From Cheilinus undulatus (Eukaryota; Chordata; Actinopteri; Labriformes; Labridae): DNA of 64,000 nt. The stretch is from the NCBI RefSeq assembly GCF_018320785.1, contig NC_054873.1, positions 30,098,196 through 30,162,195 on the forward strand. Direction: 5' to 3'. Both the position numbers and the translations under genes were made by a program. The notes beneath the pieces were generated by a model. The model was not told where the DNA came from, did no database searches, and saw only the letters and a program-made list of their open reading frames with translations. Below are positions 14,301-24,611 of this stretch, one piece after another; the first letter of the stretch is position 1; every line of letters starts with the position of its first letter.

Positions 14301-14731
14301 TAAGCTAACATTTGCTTGGCTTAGTTATAATGATTAACATAAACGGACACTGAAAACATAACTTTGCCTACATTTGCTACAGGGTAATCCTTGTCATTAC
14401 CCATCACAGCGCTGTTTTACCTACTGTTAAATCGTAAAAAAACATCGTGTAAAGTTAACGTTATATAAATAGTGTAGAAAGGGCCAGTTTGCTCTACTGA
14501 TCTACTGACCTAGTTTTGAATAGCGCGAAGTTACGATCAACCAGTGACATATTTTTTGAAAATGCACCGCTGAGCTTCTTTTCTTCCTGTAAATGTTAAC
14601 AGCCTACTGACTTTACTTCATCCTGTGTTCGGGTACGTACTGGTAAATATAGCTGTACTGTTTATATTACTACCTGACGGTTCGTCACCCGCTTGGTCAC
14701 CGCCGCCAGCCGCTGCCTTCCTCGCCGACAT
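1520..14731 (-). CDS. bmal2 (arntl2): BMAL2 (ARNTL2), bHLH-PAS circadian transcription factor, complete 17-exon coding region
   Basis: Partner of CLOCK-type bHLH-PAS proteins that binds E-boxes in the nucleus and drives the positive limb of the circadian loop. Coding exons in transcript order: 14731-14674, 9455-9326, 9205-9152, 9072-9031, 8860-8703, 8270-8197, 6490-6398, 5982-5865, 5776-5627, 5301-5058, 4805-4699, 4543-4393, 4305-4235, 4075-3964, 3768-3678, 1888-1786, 1677-1520. All have GT-AG ends and keep frame; the total is 1914 nt, 637 aa (human BMAL2 is 636). An N-terminal PRKRKG nuclear-localisation-like motif lies in exon 2. The bHLH (residues about 95-147) contains [10 protein letters not shown] and [26 protein letters not shown] sequence. 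PAS-A starts at about 173 ([15 protein letters not shown]) and PAS-B spans about 357-460 ([32 protein letters not shown]). The C-terminal activation segment is [10 protein letters not shown], ending in [19 protein letters not shown] and QHLKSLKG favour BMAL2 over BMAL1. Start: ATG at 14731, reading [12 protein letters not shown] minus-strand ATTAAA at 1032-1037 is one possible poly(A) signal, unproven. Confidence 0.95.
1889..3677. other. bmal2 intron 15, no recognised feature
   Basis: This 1.8-kb AT-rich intron separates the exon ending at 3678 from the exon starting at 1888 (minus strand). Short open frames here have no family resemblance. No transposon ends were recognised. Confidence 0.6.
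4187..4220. repeat. (AT)n / T-run microsatellite next to a bmal2 exon
   Basis: Alternating AT is followed by a T run, lying about 15 bp downstream of the 4235-4305 exon on the minus strand. A simple repeat likely to vary in length. Confidence 0.8.
6890..7394 (-). mobile_element. Tc1/mariner-like transposon remnant in bmal2 intron 6
   Basis: The segment carries words shared by a common fish Tc1-like family: a CCCAAAGGTGTTCATAGGGA stretch corresponding to the transposase catalytic tail, a GACCCCGCTCTGTGATTTTA stretch, and a terminal part with GATTTTATACACATGTGG ending in TAGTGTA. The transposase would read on the minus strand but is internally deleted and has no long frame. Family assignment rests on remembered words rather than an alignment. 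Confidence 0.6.
8297..8325. repeat. Poly(A) run of about 28 bp
   Basis: A homopolymer A tract lying just outside the 8197-8270 bmal2 exon, on its intron 5 side. Immediately upstream sequence shows no SINE body, so it is probably a simple repeat. Confidence 0.8.
8500..8522. repeat. T-run followed by G-run
   Basis: About eleven T followed directly by about twelve G in bmal2 intron 5. The G run could stall polymerases or vary between alleles. Confidence 0.8.
10117..10253. repeat. Perfect composite palindrome, 55-bp arms, 6-bp loop
   Basis: Bases 10117-10171 are the exact reverse complement of 10178-10232, with loop CAGTGA at 10172-10177. Each arm is itself a smaller inverted repeat built from AATTCACCTTTAAGTGAG and its complement. 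A further partial copy follows to 10253. It lies in bmal2 intron 1 (9456-14673) and has no open frame. Confidence 0.9.
12326..13673 (-). mobile_element. Tc1-like element with long (~250 bp) inverted ends, internally deleted
   Basis: The outer 12326-12590 and 13425-13673 are inverted copies, sharing for example AAACTTAGCACAAAAGGTAA, TGGCAATAAATCTTATAC and GGGATGAGCAGCAGAG, each with scattered changes. Between them lie minus-strand transposase remains. It sits in bmal2 intron 1 and is presumably immobile because the enzyme is broken. TA target duplication could not be fixed at both ends. Confidence 0.75.
12666..13156 (-). pseudogene. Degenerate Tc1-like transposase
   Basis: Minus-strand remains in at least two frames. 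The helix-turn-helix and linker part survives around 12935-13100 ([18 protein letters not shown] by frame reading). It is followed by [14 protein letters not shown], the catalytic-block start NVIFSDES, then an abrupt jump to the enzyme's C-terminus ([18 protein letters not shown] and [11 protein letters not shown], stop near 12666). The middle of the DDE domain, including the second Asp region and the NPIE block, is missing, so this copy cannot be active. Confidence 0.75.
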
Positions 14732-15518
14732 GGCTGGAGCCAGAGCCGGTGCACTCAGGCCTGGGACTCCAATGCATGGATGAAGAGGTCGATAACTCCG
14801 AGTCAATGCCGTTATAAAAGAACGGGCTTTGGGAGGGAAGAAGAACCAGCAATAAATTGTTATTCCTTGCTTTATTTTTTCACAAAACAGGGAGGTAAGA
14901 AGGAAGACGAGCATGCAACGAGATGACTGTTACTGCAATAACAGAGCAGAGAAACAGATAGGACGTAGTCTCCTCCTACCGGCGGACTGGAGGCACCACC
15001 GCTGCTTCATTACCCCTGCGCTTCCTCCATATCTGCCGGAAAGTCCATCTACCAATGGAAGCCACTTGACGCCACTAAACACAGGCCTATATAAGGGTAT
15101 TCAGTAATAAATTTTCTGTTTTCATTTCATATTGTTGATTTTGCATTTCACAGTTATCCCGCAAAGTTATGGTTTGGTTTTTTTTTTTCATATCTTGACC
15201 TTTTTCATTCACAATTTTGACTTTTTATCTTGTTTTTTTTTAAATACCTTTTAAGACTCTCAATTTTGAATTTTTAATATTTTGTCCTTTAAACTCACGA
15301 TTTTAATTCATTTTTCTCACATTTTGACCTTTTTAGCTCCTTACTTTGACTTTTATCTAATAATTTCAAAAGTACCTTGATGCAGACAAGATGGATGACA
15401 TACATCCAGTCCATACCGGAAGTCCGTATGTCTAAGGTTAGGCTGTAAGTGCATTGTAATAGAGTGGTGTTGTTGTGACGTAATTTTGTAGGCAAACCCG
15501 GAAGTTGGCGTTGTATGG
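14732..15518. other. bmal2 promoter-proximal and 5' UTR region
   Basis: This is the segment directly upstream of the bmal2 start codon on the minus strand. It is locally richer in CG dinucleotides around 14680-15060, and a CCAAT/ATTGG core occurs near 15052. The transcription start cannot be set by eye. The DIRS-type element begins about 790 bp upstream of the ATG. Confidence 0.45.
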
Positions 15519-15947
15519 GTTCTCTTTCAACACTCGTTTTGGTATCTCACCATGGGACACGCTCCCTGCGCTGTCCCCCAGAAGCAATATTACATTACAC
15601 CAGTCTTGACTGGCAGACAGGCGTGACATCTGCTACAAGAGGAGGGACTCCCTCCTACTATAAGAGCCTGATGCACCACCTCCTCTTCAGTCTTGATAAG
15701 CACACCTCTTCCTCACTCTTAGAAGCAACCTCTCAGACAGCCTTGTAAGCTAACAGGCTAGCTTAACTGTTCACAGAATGAGCTAACCCCTCAGTTGCCG
15801 AACGCTGGCTGAAGGCTGCATAGCCAACTGAGTCTAGTAGTTGAGCTGTCACCAAACAGTAGCTACCACAACTAGCCACCAAGCTAGCTGCTATAGTTAG
15901 CCACCAAGCTAACCTTTTTCTCTGACGGAGCTTAACCTACCCTCGCT

Positions 15948-16703
15948 ATGGACAGGGGCAAGCTACTGACCAGGCAGTGTGTGTGTGGTAACAAGATAGC
16001 CGGGGCGGTTGCCATGATGGTGAGGGCTCTGAGCGCATTGTCGCTACTGCTGGCCTACCAGGCGGAGCTAGAGGACGACATGTCAACCTCACCCACCCCA
16101 GCCCTGTGGGACAAATTGTGCATGGTTATGGACCTCTGCCTGTGTATCCACCGCTGTGCTGTGCAGTCCTCCGGAAGAGCTATGGCCCTGATGGTCACTC
16201 AGGAGAGAGCGTGTTGGCTCAACTTGTCCAGCCTCTCTCACAAGGAGAAGACTCAGCTACTAGATGTGCCTTTGGACCCGAAGGGTTTATTCGGCCCAGC
16301 TGTAGCCACAATGCAAAAACGCTGTGAGGAAAAGAAGAAAGAAGGTGAGGCTCTGCAGCTCTGTCTCCCCAGAAAAGCACTGAGCCCTCCCCCTCCAGCA
16401 GCAAGGCATTTGTTTGCACAGGCGGTCTCGTGCCCAACTTACCACATCCCCAAACGCCAGCCACAGCCCCAGATGGGCAACTGCAACCAGAGCAAGCAGC
16501 TGGATCTGAAAGGTGCCTGGGCTAGAAAGCCTTTCGCTGCCAGCATGACACCAGGGGACCAAGTGGCTGCTCTTGCCGCCCTGGGGGTGAAGAAAAAGAG
16601 AGCTCCGATGGGGTTGGATGCCTTAGCGCACGAGTGGCTCTGTGTCCTTCTGTACGCTTTTCCCCAATTAGAGCTGATCACTCCTACTCTCGCCAGAGTG
16701 TGA
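15948..16703 (+). pseudogene. DIRS gag-like ORF fused by deletion to the RNase H-region tail
   Basis: An open frame of 251 codons. Residues about 85-140 (ERACWLNLSSLSHKEKTQLL and DPKGLFGPAV) resemble the ORF1 protein of fish DIRS elements. From about residue 200 (MTPGDQ, MGLDALAHEW, LYAFPQLELITPTLARV) it resembles the segment downstream of reverse transcriptase. The junction near 16530-16570 marks a deletion that removed the polymerase. Downstream, 16700-16888 continues the family sequence in another frame (LVAPCWVGTHWLAEIYS). It is open by chance of the deletion rather than a host gene. Confidence 0.7.
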
Positions 16704-16897
16704 GAGAGGGGCCTGACTCTGATCTTGTGGCCCCCTGCTGGGTGGGGACGCATTGGTTGGCGGAGATTTACAGTATTGTGGGGTCCTCTGTGGCCCCTCC
16801 CTCTCCGCAGAGACCTCCTGTCACAGGCGCGCGGGGAGATTTTTCATCCTCACCCGGAGTGCATGGCTTTATGGGTATGGCCTGTTAAAGGCTGAAT

Positions 16898-17212
16898 TTG
16901 ACTGCCTCTGGGCTTCCACAAGGTGTTATTGCAACAATCCTGAGCGCCAGGGCACGCTTGACCTGTGTGCATATGATGGAAAAATGGCGCATGTTTGAGG
17001 ACTGGTGCGTAAAAGCTGGAGTGATTGCTTTTCAGAGCTCTGTGGCTGTTATTTTATCATTCCTACAGGAGCTGCTGGACAAAAATTTGGCTTTCTACAC
17101 TGTCAAAGTGTATTTTGCCGCTATTTCAGCTTGTCAAATAGGCTTTGGGGACAAGACGGCTGGTCAGCATCCTCTCATATGTCAATTTATGAAAGGAGCA
17201 AGATGCCCATAG
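16898..17212 (+). pseudogene. DIRS tyrosine recombinase N-terminal fragment
   Basis: A frame of 104 codons containing LPQGVIATILSARA, YDGKW-like EKWRMFEDWC, SVAVILSFLQELLDKNLAFY, TVKVYFAAISACQIGF and FMKGARCP. This order matches the N-terminal core-binding part of DIRS tyrosine recombinases. The catalytic domain with the R-H-R-Y residues is absent, because the internal complementary region follows at once. Confidence 0.7.
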
Positions 17213-17540
17213 TGAGATACCGAAACGAGTGTTGAAAGAGAACTTTAGGTTAGGAAATTAACCCTGGTTCTCTGGAACATGAGTGAGATATCTCACCAGA
17301 CCACCATCCTTGCCTGGAGCGAGGAAGAGGTGTGCTTATCAAGACTGAGGAGGAGGCAGTGTGTCAGGCTCTTATAGTAGGAGGGAGTCCCTCCTCTTGT
17401 AGCAGACGTCACACCTGTCTGCCAGTCAAGACTGGCATAGTGTAATATTGCTTCTGGGGGACAGCACAGGGAGCGTGTCCCATAGTGAGATACCTCACTC
17501 ATGTTTCAGAGAACCCGGGTTAATATCTTAACCTAAAGTT

Positions 17541-19610
17541 CCCTTGGTTTTGAGCCTATGGGATTTTTCAATGGGTTTTTGGGTTATTGCTGAAAGTAAG
17601 CTCTGTGTCCAATAATAGTTTATGAAACTTACACGTTTTGTTCATAAAGATAATCTTCATGAATTGATAATATAGGCAACATATCTGGTTTGTTAATATA
17701 ACTGTCAAAAGTAAAAAGCTAACGTCGTGCTATATTGAACTACAACAAAACTGACTGAATTTACATCATCACACGTGGATACAACTGAACGGCTCAGTTG
17801 CCGCGCTTCGGATGATGAGGTATGTAGTCCTTGTTAGCAATCTTTTAGCATCCGCCTTTATTAAGAAGTGAAAAGATACACAATTCAAAGGTGGGGCACG
17901 TTTCAGATGTATTTTATGTCGTAGGATAAAACGTTAAACTTTCCTGAGCTTGTGTTCACCACAGACCTTATTTCAGGCATTTAACCGAAAACGCATTCAA
18001 AATCCCATAGACTTTCAGACGAGGGAGCCGGAAGTGCTAAAATGCTAACTTACTTTTGTGTTTTAGGACTCATTCCTGCACCACTCTATTCCCATAGACT
18101 GCAGAAAGAATTGGACAAACCCCGTGTGACGTCAGTCGTCTGCTTACAACAGGCGGACTCAAACAGTTCTTGAAGCCAATCCGTGGAGACTTCCATATTG
18201 AAATCGCAGTCTCAACCGAACTTTGGATCAACCTAACGGCCCGCCCACTAAATGCGACTTCCTGTTAGCCTGCTAGCTAGCATTCCGGTTGACAGAAACG
18301 GAACCCCTGCCTGCCGAGCCATCTGTCGATCAAATGAGACGTGCCCATCAGCTTTCATCCTAAATATAATCCAAACGATCGTGGTACAAAAAAATTCACC
18401 CCCCGTACAGTGGGAGCAAAATAAGAAACTAGCTAATGAGACACATTTGGTGATTTGAACCAGGCTGTAAACCAATTTATTTGGTGTTTAAAAACTGGCT
18501 GTTTAACATGTGTGTCACTTCCGGTGTTCCTGCAGCCAGCCTCAAGTGGACACTCGCGGTTTAGCAATTTTTTGCACTTCGGCATTGGCTTCATTTTTCA
18601 GGACCGAAGGTTGCCGCTTGGTAATTCCTTATTTTACTTTGAAAATACGGTGCTTTATTTTGAAGTAGGTCAGGAACTATCATTGAGCTGCTCTCACGTG
18701 ACTCTAAGAAGCTTCACGGTAGATTCACACAGCAAGCATGGACTTTTACACACGGATGGAAGTTTGTGATGGACTTTAATGTCTTTCATACAGCATGCGG
18801 CTAATAAGTGTTAACGGTGGATAAGAAGGAGAAGCTTCCAGTAAACCCGTTGAAATAAAGCCACTTGTGTCTGCCTGTGCTTGGAAGGAATGATAATATT
18901 TATTTTATTGCTCACGAATTGTTAAATGTTATTTTAATGACGTATGTCAGACTTCATATGATTTATTGTTATTCAAACCTGAAATAGTCTTGTTTATTTC
19001 AGTTTCACGGTGTTCCATGATGTGAACATTCTTCTGTGAAGATTAGACTTTGTTGTGGACATCAGTGTGAATCGTGGACTCTTTAATGACCAGCAGGTAC
19101 AGTACGTATTCTCTTATCCAAACACACACTGACAAATACTTATAATAGCTGTCTGTGACTTCAGGCCAGTCAGGCCAGGTCACAGTATATTTGCTTGTAG
19201 CCCCATCTTGTGGACTTAAATGGATCTACAGAAAGGATTGCAACAACGTATTCTCAGCAAATATATACTGTATACTGACATGAATTATGTTTGAATGCAT
19301 ATGTGTTATTATCACCTTCATATTGAGGAAAAATCTTGTGAAAGAGTACTTTGAACAGAGATTACAAGTCTTCTTGTTTTTGCACTTTTTCTTATAAATT
19401 GAGAACAGGATTTGAAATTTCCCTCCACATGTTAAGTACATAATTTTGTAAGTACATTAAGTGTTGGCTTCAAACTGAACTTTTTAATAGGTTTTATGGT
19501 TAGGGCTGGCTTAGACTTGGACCAGCTCTTAGTTCAAGATCCATTTTAGTGTCATTCTGGACACGTGAAAAGAACAAGACTAGACTCAGGTCCAGGAGTG
19601 TGCTATAAAG
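17541..19610. other. Intergenic, probable old repeat sequence, no gene recognised
   Basis: Short inverted words such as CTATGGGATTTT near 17554 and AAAATCCCATAG near 17999 suggest degraded transposon ends. A GC-richer block at 18060-18620 looks repetitive but I cannot name its family. CACGTG E-box hexamers occur at 17772-17777, 18695-18700 and 19562-19567. Confidence 0.4.
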
Positions 19611-20360
19611 CAGTGGTTCTTAATCTTTTCAGCCCGTGACCCCAAAAATAAAGGTGCCAGAGACCGGGGACCCCCACTGTGCCTGAAGGCGGTTGAACAC
19701 AGCCATGCACATTCAAGAATAGTGATGTGCAGACAAGGCCGTTCATAAGGGGGGGATAAATGGGAGAGCCTTCTGAGGTCATGCCAAACTGGAGCAGGAA
19801 AAAAGCCAAAAAAAAAAAAAAAAAAAGCCAAAAATGTGTTGAAGTGGCAAAAACAGACACAAAAAGTGGTAAAAAGGATTAAAAAGTGCTTTAAACTGGC
19901 AAAAATGGGTTAACTGGAGCAGATAAATTGGCAGAAATGGGTTGAACTGGTCAAAATGGGCATATCAAACAGTGAAATGTAGTTGAAATGGGCAAAAAAA
20001 AATGATAAAAAGGGGTTGATAGTGGCAATAATGAGACAACAATATATGAAAGTTTTAAGAATTGGTTTAGAAGTGGCGAACCGGCAGTAAAAAGTGGTGT
20101 AAAGGGTTTAAAATTGATAAGAATGGGTTTTGAGTGGTAAAAATGAGTTAAAATTGGTAGAAATTGTTGGTAAAAGGGGATGAAAAGGGGTTAATGTGGA
20201 GTAAATTGGCAAAAAATATTCCAACTTGTGCAAAATTGATGAAAAGTGACAAATAATAGTCACAAAATTGGGTACGAAAAAATCATTTCAAAAGTATTCT
20301 CCATTTTCATCTGGCGATCCCCTCTTAGTGTTTCATGACCCCCGATGGGAGAGATTATTT
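19611..20360. mobile_element. hAT-like non-autonomous element with degenerate internal minisatellite
   Basis: The left end, CAGTGGTTCTTAATCTTTTC at 19611, is a Charlie/hAT-like terminus followed by the CCCGTGACCCC motif common in these elements. The interior at about 19840-20270 is a degenerate tandem array of about 20-30 bp units around TGGCAAAAATGGGTTAA. The right end is not clear; CATGACCCCCGATGGGA near 20335 may belong to it. Confidence 0.5.
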
Positions 20361-21081
20361 TTACCGATATGCTTCTGTATTTTCAGTTGTCAGCTTTTAT
20401 GTTCTGAAGCTTTGAAAGTAGGCATTTATACTGAATGTACATTAATAAATATATGAATAAACTGATTATTGCATTCAAGCTGTACCAGTGATCAATAGGT
20501 GACAGGAATAACCCACATTACCTCTGACAAACGCCAATGACACATTTTACTACAAGTAGTATAAATAACATACCCTACTTATCAATGATCAATCAGCCCA
20601 ACTTATCAATGAGGTCATACCCTATAATAGGGGTCAACTACGTTTGTACAAGGGCCAGCTTATGTCTGTGCAGACACTGTCAGGGCCGGCACGCTAAATG
20701 AACTAAATAAAATAAATGTTTCTGTCTAAATAATAGTATTTTGTTCGAAATGTACCTTATTTTCGCATTTAATGGTGAACTCAGTCCCTATTCACACACT
20801 TAAATCCCTATACTACAGCAAGCCACAAGGGGGTGATTGAGATATTCAAGCCATATATTTATTTCCACGTAGTTTGATGTGAATACAGTGAGAAACACAT
20901 GAAGGAAAAAGATTTTTTTTATTCTCAGGCAGTGAAGAAGACTCTTAACCCCCCAAACTATTAAATTTATGCAGAATTCTGCTGCTTTAATCCAAAATGG
21001 ACATATGTGTTAGTTTCTCATGCATCTTAAGTGCTAGTAATGGTTAATTATAGTTGGATTTTTGTAAAATTAATAATTTGT

Positions 21082-21095
21082 CCACTAGATGGCGC
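21082..21095 (+). promoter_or_regulatory. CTCF-like core motif
   Basis: CCACTAGATGGCGC fits the vertebrate consensus CCASYAGRKGGCRS at every position. It lies between two divergent genes. Binding is not shown. Confidence 0.4.
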
Positions 21096-21155
21096 TACTT
21101 CTTCCCATTCAAAGCTTGCCAAAAAATGTTACACTTTATACTGTAGGACACATGC

Positions 21156-21169
21156 CCTTCAGGGGGCGC
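21156..21169 (+). promoter_or_regulatory. Second CTCF-like motif
   Basis: CCTTCAGGGGGCGC matches 12 of 14 consensus positions, in the same orientation and 74 bp from the motif at 21082. Confidence 0.3.
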
Positions 21170-21443
21170 TTTATCATCCTCTGAGAGGAGCGTCCTTCAT
21201 GTTTTACCTGTCATGTTGGCATCCAGACAGGTAACACGCACATGAGGAGGGAACTCCCCACCTCCAACCACCACAGGGTCCAGTCACTTAGAGCGTTTAC
21301 TCTTCTCTCATAGATATGATCAGCGACGTGTATGGTGTCCGCCCTCTCTCTTACTATTATTATTGGTTTAATAATTGTTGACATTTTAAGTTGGGAGTAT
21401 ATAAAACAAAAGGTGCATAACAGAACAGTGGTGAGGTAGACTT

Positions 21444-21649
21444 CTAGGTGAGAAGAATACGGTTTTTAGCAACCATCATTCTCAGGTGAGGAGCAATCTG
21501 CACATCATATGCCAGACCCAGAGTCTCTGTAGAGCGTCCCAGGATGGCCAAGCTGGGATTGGCCTGAATGTCTTTGGAATAGGCCTTTGAGAAATGCTCA
21601 GCAATCAGCAGACCTATAACAATATTCTCTGGGACTGTTTTACGTAAAT
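21444..21649 (-). pseudogene. Unidentified orphan terminal exon (68 codons including stop)
   Basis: The minus strand shows a TTTCTTTAG acceptor at 21650-21658, then a 206-nt open stretch ending in TAG (21446-21444). Read after a phase-1 intron it begins LRKTVPENIVIGLLIAEHFS, continues with LAILGRSTETLGLAYDVQ, and ends KNRILLT. The composition is that of a folded protein rather than of noise. The frame also continues upstream past the acceptor to a TAA near 21712. I cannot name the protein, and found no matching minus-strand exons between 21.7 and 32 kb. It may be the last exon of an unseen gene, a gene fragment, or a relic. Confidence 0.4.
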
Positions 21650-21712
21650 CTAAAGAAACTACACCAGAAACTGAGAACCTTTTGGAATTTTCAACAATAA
21701 TTATTTTAACTT

Positions 21713-24369
21713 AAAAATGAACTGTCTTTTATTTATTTTTATAATATATTTTACTGTACATATGAAGAGAAAAAAAGGGATAAACAGTAGAGAAAAAACA
21801 TGCAGAGCATGATAATAATGTGAGATGATGAATAAATGTGCAGGAGAACCTCAGAGAGATGAGCAGCCTTTTCCAGGAAGTTTTCAGGAATGTTTCACTG
21901 GAAACAGTAGGGAATATTTGGGAGCGTTCCTGGAAACTTTAACTGGAATGAGTTCAAGAACCTTTCAGCAGTCTTTTCTAGGAGATTTCCAGGTACATTT
22001 TTGGGATTGTCACTGTGAAACAGTAGAGGGTTGTTGAGGGCCCCAGGACTTTTAACAAATCTTCTTTGATATTTTACTGAGACTGAGAGACTTGTACCAG
22101 ATACAGAAGAAAAATATAAAGTCTTATATTTACACAAAAATAAACTCAGAATTTTTGAGTTTTAAAAAGTCTTAAATTTTGACATTAGAAACTCAAAAGT
22201 CTTTTAATTTTGAAACCATAAATGGACAACAGTGTAGAGTCAAACATTAACAAGAAATCAAACTGAATTATTTTTGATGTTTCGACTTTATAGTCTCCAA
22301 AATTCAAGGGTTTTATCCTCCGCTTTTCAAAAAAAAAAAAAAATTTTTTTCTCTTGATTTGTACTCTTTAAATGTGAGATTTTTCAATTTTTCTGAAAAT
22401 TAATAGATCCTTATCACATTCTTTTTCTAGATTGGCTCCATCCATATCTGTATTCTAGTAAATATAAAATTTCATAAAGTATATCAATCTATAACTGTAA
22501 TAGAATATATATCTGTATTTAGTTATATCATAACAGTGAATAGTTCACACGTCCATCTTTTGGAGAAGTGTCTTTATTATCTGTCGGCCTGTTTGTTGGG
22601 ATTTTGTCAAATAAAACAATTAAATTGATGGTAGTTTTTTTTTCTAGAGGGTCCTGGGTAGCTTGGGTCTGAGTAGGGCGGCTTAAATGAAGGGAGGTTT
22701 GGAACCACTGCCCCACAGTATCCACTATCCTATCATCTCCACACAAAAGCAAAAAGCCTACAAATCTTTAAAAAAGTGAGAATTTTCTGAATGGTTTTCC
22801 TGAACTGTCGTTTCTTCAGTTCTGTAGAAGATCCAATGGTCCTCATAAACGGGACTACAGCTGTTCCCCTGCACTGAGATCAACCAAGAAGAGTTCATCA
22901 CAGAAAACAAACGGCTCAGCTACAACCCCAGGAACCGTTCAGGGAGCTAAGCAGCAAGCAGAGGTCAACAACAACAAAGAGTAACACGGTAAAAACCAGA
23001 AGAGAACATCCAAATGTTCTTATTCCAGTCTGATGAAATACATCAGCACAAGGAGGAGAAAGAAGAGATAAAGCTGACCTCTGGAGAAACACGCCTCTCT
23101 CTTGGTTTATAAAAATATCATGGATTCAAAGCGTCACCATGACGACCGGACAGACTGAAGACATACATGGAGGAAGAGAGGAGACTGGGGGGAGAGCTAG
23201 CCCGTCATTCACCACCCTGAGCACCATCGCCTTCCAGGCCGGCTAATCACTGATCGTCATCTCTGTCCTCAAGGTAAACGGACCAACCAGCATCCTGAGC
23301 TCTGATTGGTTAATTACAGTTGAGAGTATGACATCACTGCTGCTTTAAAACGATGATCAAAGTGTGATAACAGAATTCTAAACTGGGACGTATCAGTGAT
23401 GACTTAGGCAGGGCATGTGGTTACGTACAGAGATGTTTGAACGTTTTCTTACACCATTAGCTGATGTTTCATGTTTCCTGTGTGTGATGATGAGCGCTGT
23501 ATTTTTTTCAATGGTTGCAGCATTAGTGAAGAGCCAAACACAAGGTTTTCTCCTTGTCAGACAAAAATCTTGATCTCTCTGTCATTCTAGTAAGGGTTAA
23601 ACTGAAAGTAAAAAAAAAAAAAAAAACATGTTAAACTTTATGTAATAAAAACAGAATCCAGAGGAGTAAGGAGTTTCCTTCTCTCTCTAGCACCCCCTGC
23701 TTTTTCAAATGTTGCCTATGAATTTGTAGATTTTAGACCATTCTTTCTCTCTTTTGTTAGGAATAGAACTAAAGATCTGCACTTTACCTTAAAATGAAGT
23801 GATTTTAATAAAACTGTATGATTATAAAGCCTTTGGTAGACAAACATTTTGACCACTGACGGCTGTGGGTCAGGATTTAGAGTAAGTCATCTCTCAATCA
23901 GAAGGTCAGGGGTTTCATCTGAGGCTCCTACCCACACAGGCCGATGGGTCCTTGGCTAAAAAACTTAACCCTAATTTTCTACCATTGCTTCATCCGTGCA
24001 GTCTGAATGAGTCTGGATGTGTTTTATTAGGATAACTTTGCACTGATGGGGACTCTACAGAGCAGCTTTCTCCATCAGTGTGTGAACGTGGAATGTAGAT
24101 AGTCGTGGTTGTCCGTGCTGCATGATAATAGAAATAAAGTGCTAGACCATTTACCATTTCCAACTTCAAGCTGCCTACCTAGAGATGATGTTCAGACTGA
24201 TCTGGGGTCAGTTTGCTCTCCAGCTACTGAGGGAATGTGGCTTTATCCAAGGCTTAACCCAACTGATAAACCTCCAAATAATCCTCAAGTGTGCAGTGTT
24301 TTTCTTCTCAGAGCCTCCTCAGTTATGAATAGGGGTCATAAATTTCACGTTTGATATTTTGACTGGTGA
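21713..24369. other. Intergenic; possible short exon at 23139, possible hAT-like end at 22709
   Basis: Mostly AT-rich sequence without recognisable genes. GGTTTGGAACCACTG near 22697-22710 resembles an inverted hAT terminus. Poly(A) runs occur near 22329 and 23610. A short open stretch with a donor site at 23139-23273 is discussed in the findings. Confidence 0.4.
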
Positions 24370-24611
24370 AGAACCTGGCCAACAGTTGTTGTCTGCAGAG
24401 TCTCTCCCATCTCAGCTGTGACATATTCCTTCATTTTTTCATGATGGATTTAACTTAACTCTGGGGGATGTTCAGAGACTTGGAAATGTTTTTGTCTCCA
24501 TCCTCTGACTTAGACCTTTTCTTTTAGTTGCTTGGAGTGTTCTTTTGTCTTCATGGTGTAATGGTAGCCATGAATACTGTGACTGGACCTTCCAGACATA
24601 GGTGTCTTTAT

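Larger units (their letters stand above)
15519..17540 (+). mobile_element. DIRS-type tyrosine-recombinase retrotransposon, internally deleted copy
   Basis: The left repeat at 15519-15725 is inverted relative to the right repeat at about 17306-17540; both contain GGGACACGCTCCCTG and CAGTCTTGACTGGCAGACAG or their complements. Just inside the right repeat, 17204-17305 joins the complement of the left terminus (CGAAACGAGTGTTGAAAGAG) to the complement of the right terminus (TTAACCCTGGTTCTCTGGAA). This is the arrangement of the DIRS internal complementary region. Between them are a gag-like frame, the end of the RNase H region and a tyrosine-recombinase N-terminus, with reverse transcriptase missing. 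It is therefore a non-autonomous deletion derivative. Exact end bases are inferred from the junction in the internal complementary region. Confidence 0.8.
20361..21443. other. Intergenic; possible hAT-like end and two CTCF-like motifs
   Basis: Around 20630 a GGGGTCAACTACG...GGGCCAGC string resembles another hAT-type terminus. CTCF-like motifs lie at 21082 and 21156 and are listed separately. No coding sequence is supported. Confidence 0.4.

Noticed and set aside
15948..16703. 251-codon frame as a host gene
   Set aside because: It lies between DIRS inverted repeats and resembles DIRS gag and RNase H-region sequence.
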